A stretch of DNA of 64,000 nt from Corythucha ciliata (lineage: Eukaryota; Arthropoda; Insecta; Hemiptera; Tingidae), in the NCBI GenBank assembly GCA_038030265.1, contig CM075937.1:32840198-32904197 (forward strand). Direction: 5' to 3'. The translations under genes and the position numbers were made by a program. Positions within the stretch are counted from its first letter, which is position 1. Each line of letters begins with the position of its first letter. Under the pieces are notes generated by a model, which worked only from the letters and a program-made list of their open reading frames with translations, did not search any database and had not been told where the DNA came from. Positions 1 through 12,124 of the stretch are shown one piece after another.

Positions 1-2740
1 CAAATGAAACTTGCTCGATGAGCTTTCACTTCGGAAGCAATCGACGGCCGTCGATTGTGGGCTATCTTTGGCTGATATCAGGCCTGTTCCAGGTCCAGCC
101 AAGTGTTTTAAACTGCTTCAGTCTTTTCTGCCTTGGTAACAAGGCAATGCATTACGTGTTATCAACAACTGGGTTATGAAGTCTGAACATGTAACAAACA
201 ACCTGCTGGAACAATCCGAATGTGATGAAATGTGTGCTTTTTTTCTCCTTTGTAGATTTTTAGGAGCTGAATCGAGGAAAAGTACACGGCAAATATGGTT
301 AAAATAATGTAGAGAAGGAAATAGTTGAGGGAATAGACTGATAGGGAAGCGCGGTTGAAAACAACTAGTAGACGAAGCCTCATGGATTGCGGGATGTCCC
401 CAGCCCGGCGAAAATGGGCCTGTTTTTACTTCGTGGAGGTTGTTGCTGTTGTTGGTGTTGCTGATGACGCCTCCTTTTTTTCTTCACATTTCGTGGTCAA
501 ATATGCTTCTTCCACGAAAAACGAGTGAAATGAAACCAGAACTAAAATTAGTCCCCGCCAGCAATTGGTGCTGCGAATCGGTAATTGTGCTGTTTTAGCT
601 ACAAATATTGAATCGCCTTTATCGAGAATCGACAGAATATTTCTCGAAGTTCTCGTTTTTATTTTTTTCAAAATTATTATTTGAAAAAGAAAAAAACTGT
701 CCAGCTGCAGTACGAGAGAGCGGAAATGTCACCGAGTATTTTCCTCTACTCATTGGAGGGCCTACTCAACTTGAGAGTCGGTGACATTATTCATAGTGCG
801 ACTGCGCTCCGCTCAAGGGTATACCCTCATTACATACTCCCTCGAGGGTTCTCTCAATGAACTATGAAAGTGTCAAAAGTCCGAAACAAGCACCCAGGGC
901 GGTAGGTGATTAAAATTTGCTAAATAATTCCTCATTTCCTGGGTTTAAAAAGTTTTTAAGATAAATAAATAAATGCTCAAAACAGGTAGAGTTATCATAG
1001 CTACTCGGACAGAAGAGTCCAGTTTGGGGGACTAAATTGCCGCAGTTTCTGTACCAGGACGACGAGTTAATAAATAAATCGGAGTAAAAATAAATATCAT
1101 AGTTAAGTACGGCTTAAAAGTCAGTAATAAAATTGGGGTGGACCCTTCCGTGTCGGTTTTAGGACAGGTCCGAGCCTCTTTATCATGACAAAATAAACTG
1201 GCCCCTTCTGGGGCTTTTTCGTGTACTGCAAACGTTCACTTGTACTATTGGGGCGTTTTAGCACTTGTTCTGCTAATGGAAACTGGTAGTCACCTTGGGT
1301 GAGAGGCATTTTCAAAAAACCGATAAATAGCCTTTTCCCTTCAAACCTTCAACTTCGAGCATGGTAACAAGAGGCCTCTGTGCTCGCATACAAAGAAGAG
1401 CTCACAAAGTCCTACCGTAATGATAATTTCCCTGGATTTCTAAATGTTTGGTCACATTTTATTTACCGTTCTTGGAGTGATAGCATAGCTGAGGAATCGC
1501 GAGTTTTTGCCGAATAATCATAATTTTAAAACGTAAATTACAAAGAACAAAAGCATGTCCCCTGAACGGTGCAAAATATATTGCCCGGGAAGGTCGCATT
1601 TAGCTCCATTTTTTATCACGCTACCAAAAATTTACCCTACATGTTATTGGACTCTGGAGTCCACGTAACCTATAAAAATGCTTATGAACTCAAGCTTGAA
1701 TTTGAGCTTGTGAACGCGGCCTTAATGTGTATAAAAATGAGCTTTAATTTATTTCCCTCTGTTGGCCATACTTCACTGACTGTTTACCTATACTCTTTAC
1801 AGTAAGGTATTTTGAGCGTCTTCCTGAACGTCAAAAATTTATAGCTATAATAAACATGGAAGGCCCAGGGCCTCCTGGTCTATACAAAAGTTGTTATTAG
1901 TCTTGAAAGTTCTTGTGTGTGGCCTTGAAGAGGCTGTGAATTGATTAAAAATTGATGGAACGCTCTACATTTACGATTACGCATTAATAGTCCCCTTTAT
2001 GAGCAGCGCCTATTATAGTCGGGGGCTCGGAGGGATTCTCTGTTCGTTTGATATGGGAGCAACGTCAATTATATAGTCCGATCCATTACAGTACGTTTAA
2101 CTGTAACGGTGTTTTCCCCTTCATTCATTGCTTTGTAAGTAATCCCTTTTAATTGAATTTATGATTGCGGATCTCGCAAAATATTTTGATGAGTGTGGGC
2201 ATGGTATTGAGTCTGAATAGTACGTCGTAAGCGGTTATATTTTTCTCGAAGGTTAATATGCTCTGATTTAGGTAGAATAATAATTTTGTATGATTGGTTC
2301 CCTTCTATATCCGCTCTGTTTAACGTAGCAATCAATCATAAGGGGAAATGTAATTACGATTGAATCGAATCTGACTGTCTCTTACTTCCTATGAAATGGT
2401 CCGCACATTTTATGTTTTCTTCACACTCTAGTTTCTGAACAGAAACTCCAGCCCCTTCCGCTCTTTCATCTAAATTGTCGATTGGACATTCACTCTCGAC
2501 AGAGTAAGTTTTAACCAAAAATAGATGTTCAAAAGTGCTTTACAAGGTCTTCTCGTGGCTGGGCAAGTGTTGTGGCTAAGGAAGAAGAGAGAAAAATAAA
2601 ACGATCATGTTTATCCACAGTAAACTTCGTTGGGAGGTGAGATAGACCACCCAGCATCGTGATTTATCTGAAACTGATTTAAACGTACCAAAAGAAAGAG
2701 TACGGGTGATTTATATGTACTTACGTAAAGAGCTGGTCTG
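1..2740. other. No gene recognised; AT-rich noncoding sequence
   Basis: Only short open frames without recognisable domains occur here, and none has convincing splice sites. A short inverted pair (aatgtcaccga near 725 and tcggtgacatt near 779) is the only structure noted. I see no RNA gene or element ends. This is probably upstream intergenic sequence or intron of the host gene whose coding exon lies at 16.5 kb, which is an inference. Confidence 0.5.
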
Positions 2741-2749
2741 TTCATTGCG

Positions 2750-2750
2750 A

Positions 2751-2778
<28 letters not shown>
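2750..2778. repeat. (AT)n microsatellite
   Basis: An uninterrupted alternating AT run of about 28 bases. It is simple sequence with no sign of a surrounding element. Confidence 0.9.
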
Positions 2779-2781
<3 letters not shown>

Positions 2782-3289
2782 CTGAAGCACACTTCTACAT
2801 TATATCAAAGAAATTGACAGAGCAGGCCTAGTAATTTCTCGTCTTTTCATTATGTGGATAATTCATTCAAGAAATTGTATTTTTATTTAACTAATTGATT
2901 GCTTAAAATATATTGCCTTCATCATCTAGAGGTCGGTGAAGTTGAAACCAGCCCCCTCGCAGTTTTCTTACGCAAGACGAGACGATACTTTTTGAACCAA
3001 GGAACATTGAATGTTCAAATATGCTTTTTAAAGACTTTTCTGTCCTGTCATGAAATTTTTAGGAATGTTTGTTTGTCGTGATGTCAAAAAGTATGAAAAC
3101 CATACTTTTCTATGAAAAAACCAAGAAAAAACGAGAAATTTTGGAAAAAATATCTCCTTTCTCCCTACCACGGAAACCCAGCTTAGAAATACCGCGTCTA
3201 CATTAGCCGTGTGCCCATAGGAGGGCAGGACATAAAAAGTGGGAGTAACTTTTGGGGCTTGAAAATAAACAACTTCTGTCGGAATAATA

Positions 3290-3425
3290 GAGAGATTTTG
3301 CAAACAGCTCCGCTAACGCTAACGTTAACGCTATTCACATTTCAACCAACAAAATTTTTACTGCCCTAGCAACGCGGTCACAAAAATTAACTTTTGCGTT
3401 TACGGGACTGGTTGCAAAATCTCTC
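3290..3425. mobile_element. 136-bp TIR MITE, copy 1
   Basis: Begins gagagattttgcaaac and ends with the near-perfect inverted complement (gttgcaaaatctctc). It is non-autonomous with no coding capacity. A second copy of the same length lies at 15425-15560, and the two share nearly all of their sequence, including an unusual inner run of gctaacgctaacgttaacgc. Superfamily unknown because no clear target duplication could be read. Confidence 0.8.
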
Positions 3426-3497
3426 CAATGTAGGTACATACGGTAACAGGGATGGATTTAGAGTTTTTTGCTGGGGGGGGGGGATTCTTAAGCACTT

Positions 3498-3687
3498 TAG
3501 GTCTGTCGTCCACTGGAAGTGTTTTCGAGCAAAACCGCGACAACGAGCGTACATCCCAAAGACTCAAATTGAATGTGACATCGTCCATTGAAGGCTTAGC
3601 TGCACTGAATTCAATTTAAGTCATTTTGTGTGTAAGCTCGTTGCAGCGCCGCTCAAAAACGCTTCCAGTGGACAACCGGCCTTAGAT
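3498..3687. mobile_element. About 190-bp TIR MITE (full copy)
   Basis: The left arm contains cgtccactggaagtgttttc and the right arm its inverted complement (gcttccagtggacaaccgg). A truncated relative lies at 3792-3890. The element is noncoding. Terminal sequence resembling 'ggcc-ggt-cgtccactgg' suggests a DNA-transposon MITE, but the superfamily is not assigned. Confidence 0.75.
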
Positions 3688-3791
3688 CAGAGCTAGAATA
3701 ATATCGAGCACAAATCCTGATCGTGTTAGAGGGAGGAGTATAGAGTGTCATCGTCGCAGCAAGCGTTCTTTATTTGTAGCCATTTTCCTTA

Positions 3792-3890
3792 GGCCGGTCG
3801 TCCACTGGAAGCGTTTTCGAGCGGCGCTGCAACGAGCGTACATTCCAAAGCCTTGAATTGAATGTGACATCGTCCTCTGCAGGCTTAGCT
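3792..3890 (+). mobile_element. Partial second copy of the 3498-3687 MITE
   Basis: Matches the left half of the neighbouring MITE (cgtccactggaagcgttttc, then gaatgtgacatcgtcc) and stops where the Jockey-like coding fragment begins. No right arm is present, so this is a one-ended remnant. Confidence 0.7.
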
Positions 3891-3897
3891 AACCTAA

Positions 3898-4690
3898 GCA
3901 TTTCGAGCTCGTCATTGTCAGCTGTTTTTGAGTGGATTGTTTTGCCTGAACTGCATCAGTCAGATCATCATCCAATATTGCTTAAACGTAGTAGTTCGAG
4001 AAGGAATAGTGATAACCTGGAAATATGGGATTTCACTCAAGCAGACTGGGACTGGGATAAGTAGGTACGCAAAAGTCCTAAACGTAATACCGCATTTGAC
4101 ACATAACGTAAAAGAGGATGTGCGGATACACTCTGATGCCATAGTTCAGGCAGCTCGTGGTGCGATCCCCCGGAAAAAACAAAAGATCGGTCCTGGTCAG
4201 CGTCGTGTTCCCTGGTGGAACTCTGAAATTAAAAGAGCCAATAAGCTAAAGAAAGCCTAGTTCAATTACTTTAAAAGGCATCCCACAATAGAAAATCTTA
4301 TTGCTTTCAAAAAACAAAGGGCCTATGAAAGATTGATGAAACAAAATGCGAAGAGAAAGTCGTGGGAGGAGTACATCGCATCTAATGATTTGAACACTTC
4401 TAGCTCTGAAGTATGGGCTAAGATCAGAGCGCTTAAAGGCCAAACAAAGAACTCGGCACCGGTCTACAAAAGAGATGACAATAATGGTCAAATCTTGGTT
4501 AGCCCGAATCAGATAGTAAATGAGTACGCCAGACATTATGCCACGGTTACTGCGGAAACGCGACAGAACTAGGAAGAACAAAATTCCCGAAATATTTCCT
4601 TCGCATCAAGGAACCAAGAGGATTATAATGTCCTTTTTACGATCGAAGAGCTGGAGCGGGCCCTGGCAGTCCTTCCCAATAGAAATTTAG
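3898..4690 (+). pseudogene. Jockey-like LINE fragment: endonuclease end and linker
   Basis: Three frames together show the C-terminal end of an APE-type endonuclease (SDHHPIL, near 3960) and the linker typical of Jockey/CR1-group LINEs (RRVPWWNSEIKRANKLKKA, near 4200-4257, then a lysine-rich segment ending near 4572 and an 'EELERAL' motif near 4650). Frame changes lie near 4060 and stop codons at 4258 and 4570, so it cannot encode a working ORF2. The N-terminal endonuclease is missing, as is the reverse transcriptase that should follow. RT pieces of apparently the same element reappear near 5766 and 6704. It is a decayed retrotransposon, and the family call rests on motifs only. Confidence 0.75.
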
Positions 4691-5186
4691 CGGTTCAGAT
4701 TCGGCCCAGAAATCAGTAGTCATACGACCTCGGTTGGTATTGGATTTTGGTCAAATCGGTCACCTTGGATGGGGGGGGGGGGTAATATGACTTGAACTGG
4801 TAAAAAAATCACTACACATCACCAGTTGATTCCAGAAGCATTATATTCGGTACGATGATTTTATTTTGAAGTAGCCTTTGATTCCCATTAATTTCAGCTT
4901 AAACATACCCGGCAGCGTACATTACGAGGGAGGGTCAAACATTAACGAAACAAATTACGGTCCCAACATTATTACTTCTGGGACGGCTTAGGGTATCCGT
5001 ATACGAAATGAAATGCAGTCTTTCCGACCGCCAGCTGCCAAAGCGAAATTTATAACATTAGAAGTGCCTTCGATTGAGTTTTTCGCTCGGCAGTCTTAAA
5101 ACAACCCGACGAATGGAAGCTTGAGGGAAATCTCCCATTGATTATCCGAAGCTTCCTACAGTCACGAGAACTCGTTGTAAGAATAG

Positions 5187-5752
5187 GTGGGCATACACGA
5201 GCAGATATCTGCGGTAGATTTCATGTTTTTGACAGATATCTGTGGTGAAAATTTGCTCGTTAGTGGGCAAGAAACGACGACAGATCAACCGTGATCGGTC
5301 CCCCACTAATCAACCGATTTCTTATGAGAAATATCTGGCAGAAAGATCGGCCGATTTCGAATCGGACGTCGCGTCGCCCCTTAACGCAACGATTTTAACC
5401 ACCGAAACTTATCTGAACATGTATTTTCTATTATTTTTATCATATGTATGGGTCAAGCTTTTTGCTCCCTCTGCTAGTTTTCTAACTTCATATCTGCCAC
5501 CGATCTCAAATTTCTTTCGAACCCCACCGATAAATGAAATATGTCAGTTTTTTTCCGCAACAGATCTCAATCTGCCAGATGTGCTTCCACTAACGGGCAG
5601 ATTTGGTCGGGTAACAGATATCGGTCACAGATAACTTTTGTACGTTAAGGGGCGACGACCGATCTCATCGTTTGCTCTAGATCTTTAACGATATCTGTTG
5701 AAAATATCGGCCGATCAAATCTGTCAGAATTATCTGCCCGTGTATGGGCCAC
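5187..5752. mobile_element. About 565-bp foldback MITE inside the LINE remnant
   Basis: The left end reads gtgggcatacacgagcagat and the right end is its approximate inverted complement (atctgcccgtgtatgggccac). An inner inverted pair (cgtcgccccttaacg and cgttaaggggcgacg) supports a foldback structure. It sits between the linker and the first RT motif of the LINE. Open frames inside it show no domain. The left 50 bp are absent from the duplicated copy at 6936. Confidence 0.7.
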
Positions 5753-5765
5753 TAATATAGGTAGC

Positions 5766-5870
5766 TGCTACTCGTACAAGTACATACAGGAATGTGGTGT
5801 GCCCCAGGGGTCTGTCTTAAGCGTCACGATTTTTCTGATAGCTATAAATAAGCTTATTTGTAATTTGCTG
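5766..5870 (+). pseudogene. LINE reverse-transcriptase fragment (palm motif), unit 1
   Basis: Translates to the LINE RT motif GVPQGSVL followed by SVTIFLIAINKLICNL, the block just before the catalytic YADD box in Jockey/CR1-type enzymes. The reading stops being RT-like after about 5870, and the YADD box is absent. The remnant lies between a MITE and about 830 bp of unrelated sequence. It cannot encode an enzyme. Confidence 0.75.
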
Positions 5871-6703
5871 AGACATGCTGAGAATATGCTTATGCAATTA
5901 ATTATAGAATATGCCCTGAGAATTTTGGGCTTTTGTGAGGTAGTTCTGCGATTGTGCCGCACAAATGCATCATTACCGTGCCTTTCGTACCTTCGCGTTC
6001 AGTTTTTTCTGCAAAGTGGTGCCCCCCTCACCCCCTTCGTGCCCAAATCTCTGACATAATGCTATCGCATGCCAAAGCTATGGCAACTTCAAACATGTGT
6101 TATTATTTTCTATTCTAGAGTTCCCCGAGTTTGATCCGAAAATTACAGTTTTAAAATTTCTCATTTCTCTTTCGAGACTTCCAAGAGGTTAAGGTCAGCA
6201 AAGTCGCCAAGCTGAACGAGCAAGCCGACGAAATTGAAGCCGAGCAAAAGGAAACATGAATTTCGGGAGAGACTGAGCTAGCTATATCCCGTCACGGAAT
6301 TGATGTCGCGATTACGTCTTCATTATCGGGCGCTCTTACCTCGTATAGAGGCGTTTCCAACACGTTTTGCGACCCTTCTATGTTTGATCTTTGTCAATTC
6401 TTTCGATGTCCTGATAATTGGTGATCAAAAACCCATACTTATTAATGAAAATAAAGAAGAATAACGTGAATGCGGACTACATATTTTCAAAACGTGAATA
6501 TTGTGTAATTTTGTACTTATGGACATCCATGTACTATTCGGAATATTCCAGGTTACAGCAAATATGAGTATTGCAGACATAGCATTCTGGAAATGTTCCA
6601 TGGAATAATCGAATCAGATAATTTTAGTAGGGAAAATTAGGGAATTTGATCCAGTGTGTCAATTTCTGTACCTACGGAAATATCAAAAATATAGAGGCCT
6701 CCT

Positions 6704-6935
6704 CGCTTTAGACACCCGCATGATGCTACAGACGGTGCTCTCTTGCAGATTGCCATAGACCACATTGTTGAAAATGCTTCCTATGATGGTCTGGTACTCT
6801 CAGAAGAGAAAACCGTGGTGGTCCATTTTTGTAGACACCACACAGTATGCCAACCTTAATGCTTCCACTGAAATCCAATTCAAGGAAGAGCACAAGTTCT
6901 TAGGTGTATTCTTCGATAACCAATCGAGTTGGAAA
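6704..6935 (+). pseudogene. LINE reverse-transcriptase fragment (post-YADD region), unit 1
   Basis: One frame shows NASYDGLVLSEEKTVVVHFC, matching the Jockey-type RT block 'GL.LS..KT..V.F'. A different frame downstream shows HKFLGVFFD, the next conserved block (KFLGV.FD). A frame shift therefore lies between them. The fragment is cut at 6935 by the tandem-duplication junction. Confidence 0.75.
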
Positions 6936-7461
6936 CTGTGGTGAAAATTTGCTCGTTAGTGGGCAAGAAACGACGACAGATCAACCGTGATCGGTCCCCC
7001 ACTAATCAACCGATTTCTTATGAGAAATATCTGGCAGAAAGATCGGCCGATTTCGAATCGGACGTCGCGTCGCCCCTTAACGCAACGATTTTAACCACCG
7101 AAACTTATCTGAACATGTATTTTCTATTATTTTTATCATATGTATGGGTCAAGCTTTTTGCTCCCTCTGCTAGTTTTCTAACTTCATATCTGCCACCGAT
7201 CTCAAATTTCTTTCGAACCCCACCGATAAATGAAATATGTCAGTTTTTTTCCGCAACAGATCTCAATCTGCCAGATGTGCTTCCACTAACGGGCAGATTT
7301 GGTCGGGTAACAGATATCGGTCACAGATAACTTTTGTACGTTAAGGGGCGACGACCGATCTCATCGTTTGCTCTAGATCTTTAACGATATCTGTTGAAAA
7401 TATCGGCCGATCAAATCTGTCAGAATTATCTGCCCGTGTATGGGCCACTAATATAGGTAGC

Positions 7462-7566
7462 TGCTACTCGTACAAGTACATACAGGAATGTGGTGTGCCC
7501 CAGGGGTCTGTCTTAAGCGTCACGATTTTTCTGATAGCTATAAATAAGCTTATTTGTAATTTGCTG
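7462..7566 (+). pseudogene. LINE reverse-transcriptase fragment (palm motif), unit 2
   Basis: Duplicate of the 5766-5870 fragment, offset by 1,696 bp, with the same GVPQGSVL motif and no YADD box. Confidence 0.75.
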
Positions 7567-8399
7567 AGACATGCTGAGAATATGCTTATGCAATTAATTA
7601 TAGAATATGCCCTGAGAATTTTGGGCTTTTGTGAGGTAGTTCTGCGATTGTGCCGCACAAATGCATCATTACCGTGCCTTTCGTACCTTCGCGTTCAGTT
7701 TTTTCTGCAAAGTGGTGCCCCCCTCACCCCCTTCGTGCCCAAATCTCTGACATAATGCTATCGCATGCCAAAGCTATGGCAACTTCAAACATGTGTTATT
7801 ATTTTCTATTCTAGAGTTCCCCGAGTTTGATCCGAAAATTACAGTTTTAAAATTTCTCATTTCTCTTTCGAGACTTCCAAGAGGTTAAGGTCAGCAAAGT
7901 CGCCAAGCTGAACGAGCAAGCCGACGAAATTGAAGCCGAGCAAAAGGAAACATGAATTTCGGGAGAGACTGAGCTAGCTATATCCCGTCACGGAATTGAT
8001 GTCGCGATTACGTCTTCATTATCGGGCGCTCTTACCTCGTATAGAGGCGTTTCCAACACGTTTTGCGACCCTTCTATGTTTGATCTTTGTCAATTCTTTC
8101 GATGTCCTGATAATTGGTGATCAAAAACCCATACTTATTAATGAAAATAAAGAAGAATAACGTGAATGCGGACTACATATTTTCAAAACGTGAATATTGT
8201 GTAATTTTGTACTTATGGACATCCATGTACTATTCGGAATATTCCAGGTTACAGCAAATATGAGTATTGCAGACATAGCATTCTGGAAATGTTCCATGGA
8301 ATAATCGAATCAGATAATTTTAGTAGGGAAAATTAGGGAATTTGATCCAGTGTGTCAATTTCTGTACCTACGGAAATATCAAAAATATAGAGGCCTCCT

Positions 8400-8860
8400 C
8401 GCTTTAGACACCCGCATGATGCTACAGACGGTGCTCTCTTGCAGATTGCCATAGACCACATTGTTGAAAATGCTTCCTATGATGGTCTGGTACTCTCAGA
8501 AGAGAAAACCGTGGTGGTCCATTTTTGTAGACACCACACAGTATGCCAACCTTAATGCTTCCACTGAAATCCAATTCAAGGAAGAGCACAAGTTCTTAGG
8601 TGTATTCTTCGATAACCAATCGAGTTGGAAGAAACATACATGAAACAACCGCTAAATGTGAAAGGGCCTTAAATGTTATGAAAGTCGTCTCTAGTCATAA
8701 GTGGGGAACCTCCAAGGATACTCTACTGAAAATATTTGATAGTCTCGTCAGACCAAGATTAAATTACGGAACAGTGGTGTACGGTGCGGCGAGAAAGTCT
8801 TGGTTGTTATCCCATTAGACAGAATTTATCACCAAGGCCTTGGAATTTAGCAATTATAGC
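8400..8860 (+). pseudogene. LINE reverse-transcriptase C-terminal fragment, unit 2 and onward
   Basis: Repeats the post-YADD block and, unlike unit 1, continues past the duplication edge into the normal C-terminal region: one frame from 8600 gives SLVRPRLNYGTVVYGAA, close to the Jockey/CR1 thumb motif 'L...RS.LDYG...Y', ending at a stop near 8818. Codons after that still look LINE-like to about 8860. At least two frame changes are present. This is the intact right-hand continuation of the LINE remnant that began at 3898. Confidence 0.75.
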
Positions 8861-9016
8861 GTCACACGTTTAATCCAGATATTAACATTGGACTTAAGTT
8901 TAATCGCACTCATTATCTCAGAAGCGTATTGATTCCGCACTCTGTGCTCTAGTTCTCTTTTAGTTTTAAAAAGACCGTCGTCTCAGACAAAACGTTTCAT
9001 AACTTTTTAAACAGTA

Positions 9017-9130
9017 CCCCTATTCTGTAACTCTTAACGCGTGCGTTAGCTAAATTTCTCAGCTGATTACTTTCAATTATTCATCTTGTTTATTTCGCTA
9101 ACGCACGCGTTAAGAGTTACAGAATAGGGG
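9017..9130. mobile_element. 114-bp MITE with perfect 34-bp TIRs
   Basis: The left arm starts cccctattctgtaactctta and runs 34 bases to cgttagc. The right arm is its exact inverted complement, ending at gagttacagaatagggg. The perfect arms with a 46-bp spacer suggest a recent insertion. No certain target duplication could be read, and there is no coding capacity. Confidence 0.9.
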
Positions 9131-10143
9131 GGCTGGAAACCTCAATTCCATCGTTAAAATCAAAATTCTGTCAAATTACGGATCTCTAACCCACAAATCG
9201 TCGTTATATATGAATACATAATATGTATATGCACTCACCATCTCTCTCCCTCGCCATCACCATCTCCCTCGGCTCGCTACGGAGAATATTCACTGTGAAC
9301 AACAGACAAATTAATTTGCTCCTGCTGCTGTCGTAATACGTCAGCAAAAAGGGAGTGAGGTTTACGAGAAGGATTAATTGAGAACGTGGATGGAAAAATC
9401 CATGCCTGCATTGCGAATGTCAAGCTAGTTTAAAAGCAACTCGTATCGTCAATTTTATTTCATTAATCTCAAACGTGGTTTATTCCTAAGAGGGCTGTAA
9501 AATTTAACAAGTCTCTGACTTAGTAAGCTTATAGACCGTTGATATTGGGTCATTCGGAAATCAGATTCAAATTTCTTTAAAAACAATCGCCCTCCATCAG
9601 AGGGTTCAAGGCATTATGCAGGAAACCACGTACAGGGCAAAATCAGATTCAACAGGGCTGGTTAAAGTGGTCGCGTGTGCTAGGATTTTCCAGATGTTCC
9701 TCTGGTCCCTTTCGAGTCGAGCTAGCTGCTTGATTTTGTTATGTGAAGATTTAATCTTTCGATACCACAGCCCTCTCACTCTCTGCCAAATAACTCAACT
9801 AGTTTTCCATCAATCCTCTACCCCTCGCTGACTTGACTATTACATCGAAAAACCTCAAGAAACCTTTCAATCCTTTGCTGACCCCTTCATTCCAAGTTTG
9901 TTTCCGAGCTCTCATGCGTAGCCCCTCTCAGCGAAAAGAAGAAAAACCGTAGGATTCGAATTCTTAATCATTCGGGGACGGGGAGTGTGTGAGTTTCTTT
10001 CACATATTTTTTAACCTTGTGTTAAGAAGTTCGACAGAAAGTAAAATAAGCAAAATCCAGGGGTTGTTATAACTTTACACGGCGATACCACGTCACAATT
10101 AAAATTGTTGTCACGTGGCTACCACTCGTGTTAATTCATTTTT

Positions 10144-12113
10144 CGCGCTACCTGCTTCGTAAGTTGCCCATTACGATAACACAATAACTCCAGTAAGTTG
10201 AATTTTTCATAGCATGGTACTTTATAGCTTCAGTTTTTGAAAACTGTACAGTAAAGGTTTAAAACTGACATGAAAAGTTTTTTACATGTCAGTTTTCTAT
10301 AACCTTGTGCAACCTTTGTTGAAATGTTATCAGCTCATAGAGATAAAAATGAATGGAGAAAGCTTGGGCTTGAAATTTGTTGACCGTGGTTATGGTGGGA
10401 GGTGCACCTTGTGAACCACAAAGTAACCTCAAGTCAAGTTGTTTTTTAGTTACTCATGTCCACTTTGAATTTCTAGTTTTGTTCTTGTTTCCTCTAGTAT
10501 GTCTAGAAATTGTCACTGTGAGTTTTTAGATTGTTTCACAGGGCATTAATAAAGTGAATAACCCACAACTATACTCCGGAGAATCTTTATTTCAAACGGT
10601 CGACCATGCGCGAGTTGTAGGACTTCTTTTCCGGATATTTCAACGTGCGCAAGTAGCTCCAATCCTCTTCCGGGAATCACGACAGAAGCCACCGGGAAAT
10701 CCGTCACTCATGTTTTTCATGGAATACGTCATGTTTCTGAGTTCAAGATAAATTGTTTTTTACTGACGCGTTGTGTATTGACTTATTTCTCAATAATAAG
10801 TCTTTGTAATCGTATCCCAAAAAAATTTTTTGACCCCCCCTCAAAATTTGTAGTTTTACGTTTCAAAGTGCGTAGAATCCAAATCTGCAATAAAAAAAAA
10901 AATGTCCGTCCGCCGTCCGGGCCATATCTTGCCCTAGGATTGCTCGAAAAAACTCGTTCTTTCGCACATAGACTCCATTTGGGGTCTAGTTGGTCCTAAC
11001 ATCTGATCAGTTTGATCAAATAACTCCCCGGGGTTTTATGGGCCAAAAGCGGGTCCAAAATGGGGATTTTCAAAGGGTATGGGATCATAGGGGTGTGGGG
11101 TGTCGATTTTCATGTAATTTCAAGCCGGATTTTACTACATCGATGAATAATAAACCCACAGTCGAAATAATAAGGCATTGTTCGATAATTCGCAGCGTTT
11201 TTAGGGTATGTTTCTACAGGGGTCGATCCTCTGATAGCAAAGAGAAATACAGGGCTAATAAATCACGAACGTTTATTTCACATAATAATCGCTCGCAAGC
11301 AAGAAACAAACTAATTCAGAAACATTATATGTACCAGCACTGCGAATGAGAAAACCTGTGGTTCGGGCACAGCGAGAACTGCATGAGTGTGGCGACTTTT
11401 GTTCAAATCCTTGTTTCGCAGTCCTCAAGGGACGGAGCGGCTCTTTGTGAACTCGTGACTGTCTCGCCCATGTAATATTTTTCCTAGTATGTTGATGGAA
11501 CGCGATCAGGGCCACTTATTTTAGAAAATAAACACCAAAATACACTTGAAAACACGGCTACGTGCCACGATCGATGACATTTACAATGAAATCGTATGAA
11601 CATCAAGTCGTCCACGCTTTAAGAACGAGAGTGTTGACGTGTTTGATTTAGTTTTTACCGAACAAATTCACCGAAATACCCCTTGTTCATTCTAACTCGG
11701 GCTCTTTTTTTGTAATTTTGCATTAATCTCAGAGGAGAGGTGAGCATTTTTGTTGATAACCTGACGATGTAGAGGTAAATTCAAGGTTCTGAAGGTGTAC
11801 TTTGGCGACCATATTTGTGACAACCCTTCTACCCACCAACCAGCCCATTCAGGCTTTCTCCAGTTATTTACCTCTATGTATCAGCTCATCCGTGATTATA
11901 GAAATATCTTAAGACATGTTTTTTTTTTTTCAAAAGAATAAAACTGGGTAATATTCGACGACGGTTGCGCGAAAAATAACGAACATCACTCGACTATCAA
12001 GTGGTATTACCCGCTCGTTTTTAATTAGCGGCCTCGGCAAGCCTCGTCCGCCAAACAAAGAAACTCGCAGGTAATGCACCACTTACTAATCTTGTAATGT
12101 AATCTACTATTGC
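10144..12113. repeat. Dispersed repeat split by a hAT-like insertion
   Basis: 10144-10335 and 11887-12113 are the two halves of a roughly 420-bp repeat present uninterrupted at 24541-24960. Shared text includes cgcgctacctgcttcgtaag at the start and gaaaaataac...catcactcgactatcaagtg in the second half. The middle is the 1,543-bp element at 10336-11878. The nature of the outer repeat is unknown. Confidence 0.85.
10336..11878. mobile_element. hAT-like non-autonomous element, 1,543 bp
   Basis: Starts catagagataaa and ends tttacctctatg, giving imperfect TIRs (catagag[a/g]taaa, with looser similarity over about 30 bp: ggagaaagc on both sides). It is flanked by an exact 8-bp duplication, tatcagct (10328-10335 and 11879-11886), the length typical of hAT superfamily insertions. 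The copy at 24541-24960 keeps a single tatcagct, i.e. the empty site. No transposase reading frame is visible inside, so it would need a helper. Confidence 0.85.
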
Positions 12114-12124
12114 ACCCCTTCGTA

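Larger units (their letters stand above)
5240..8630. repeat. Tandem duplication, two units of 1,696 bp
   Basis: Unit 1 (5240-6935) and unit 2 (6936-8631) read as essentially identical wherever I compared them, including every translated frame and noncoding stretches. The unit starts inside the MITE at 5187-5752 and ends inside LINE reverse-transcriptase sequence at ...cgagttggaa. Only after unit 2 does the LINE sequence continue normally, so unit 2's right edge is the original junction. It may be a very recent duplication or an assembly artefact. Confidence 0.9.

Noticed and set aside
725..789. Short inverted pair aatgtcaccga / tcggtgacatt
   Set aside because: Only 11 bp, with no other element features. 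Likely chance.
5242..5634. 130-residue open frame, repeated at 6929-7330
   Set aside because: It lies within the MITE and duplicates with it. No domain is seen, and the conservation is explained by the recent tandem duplication.
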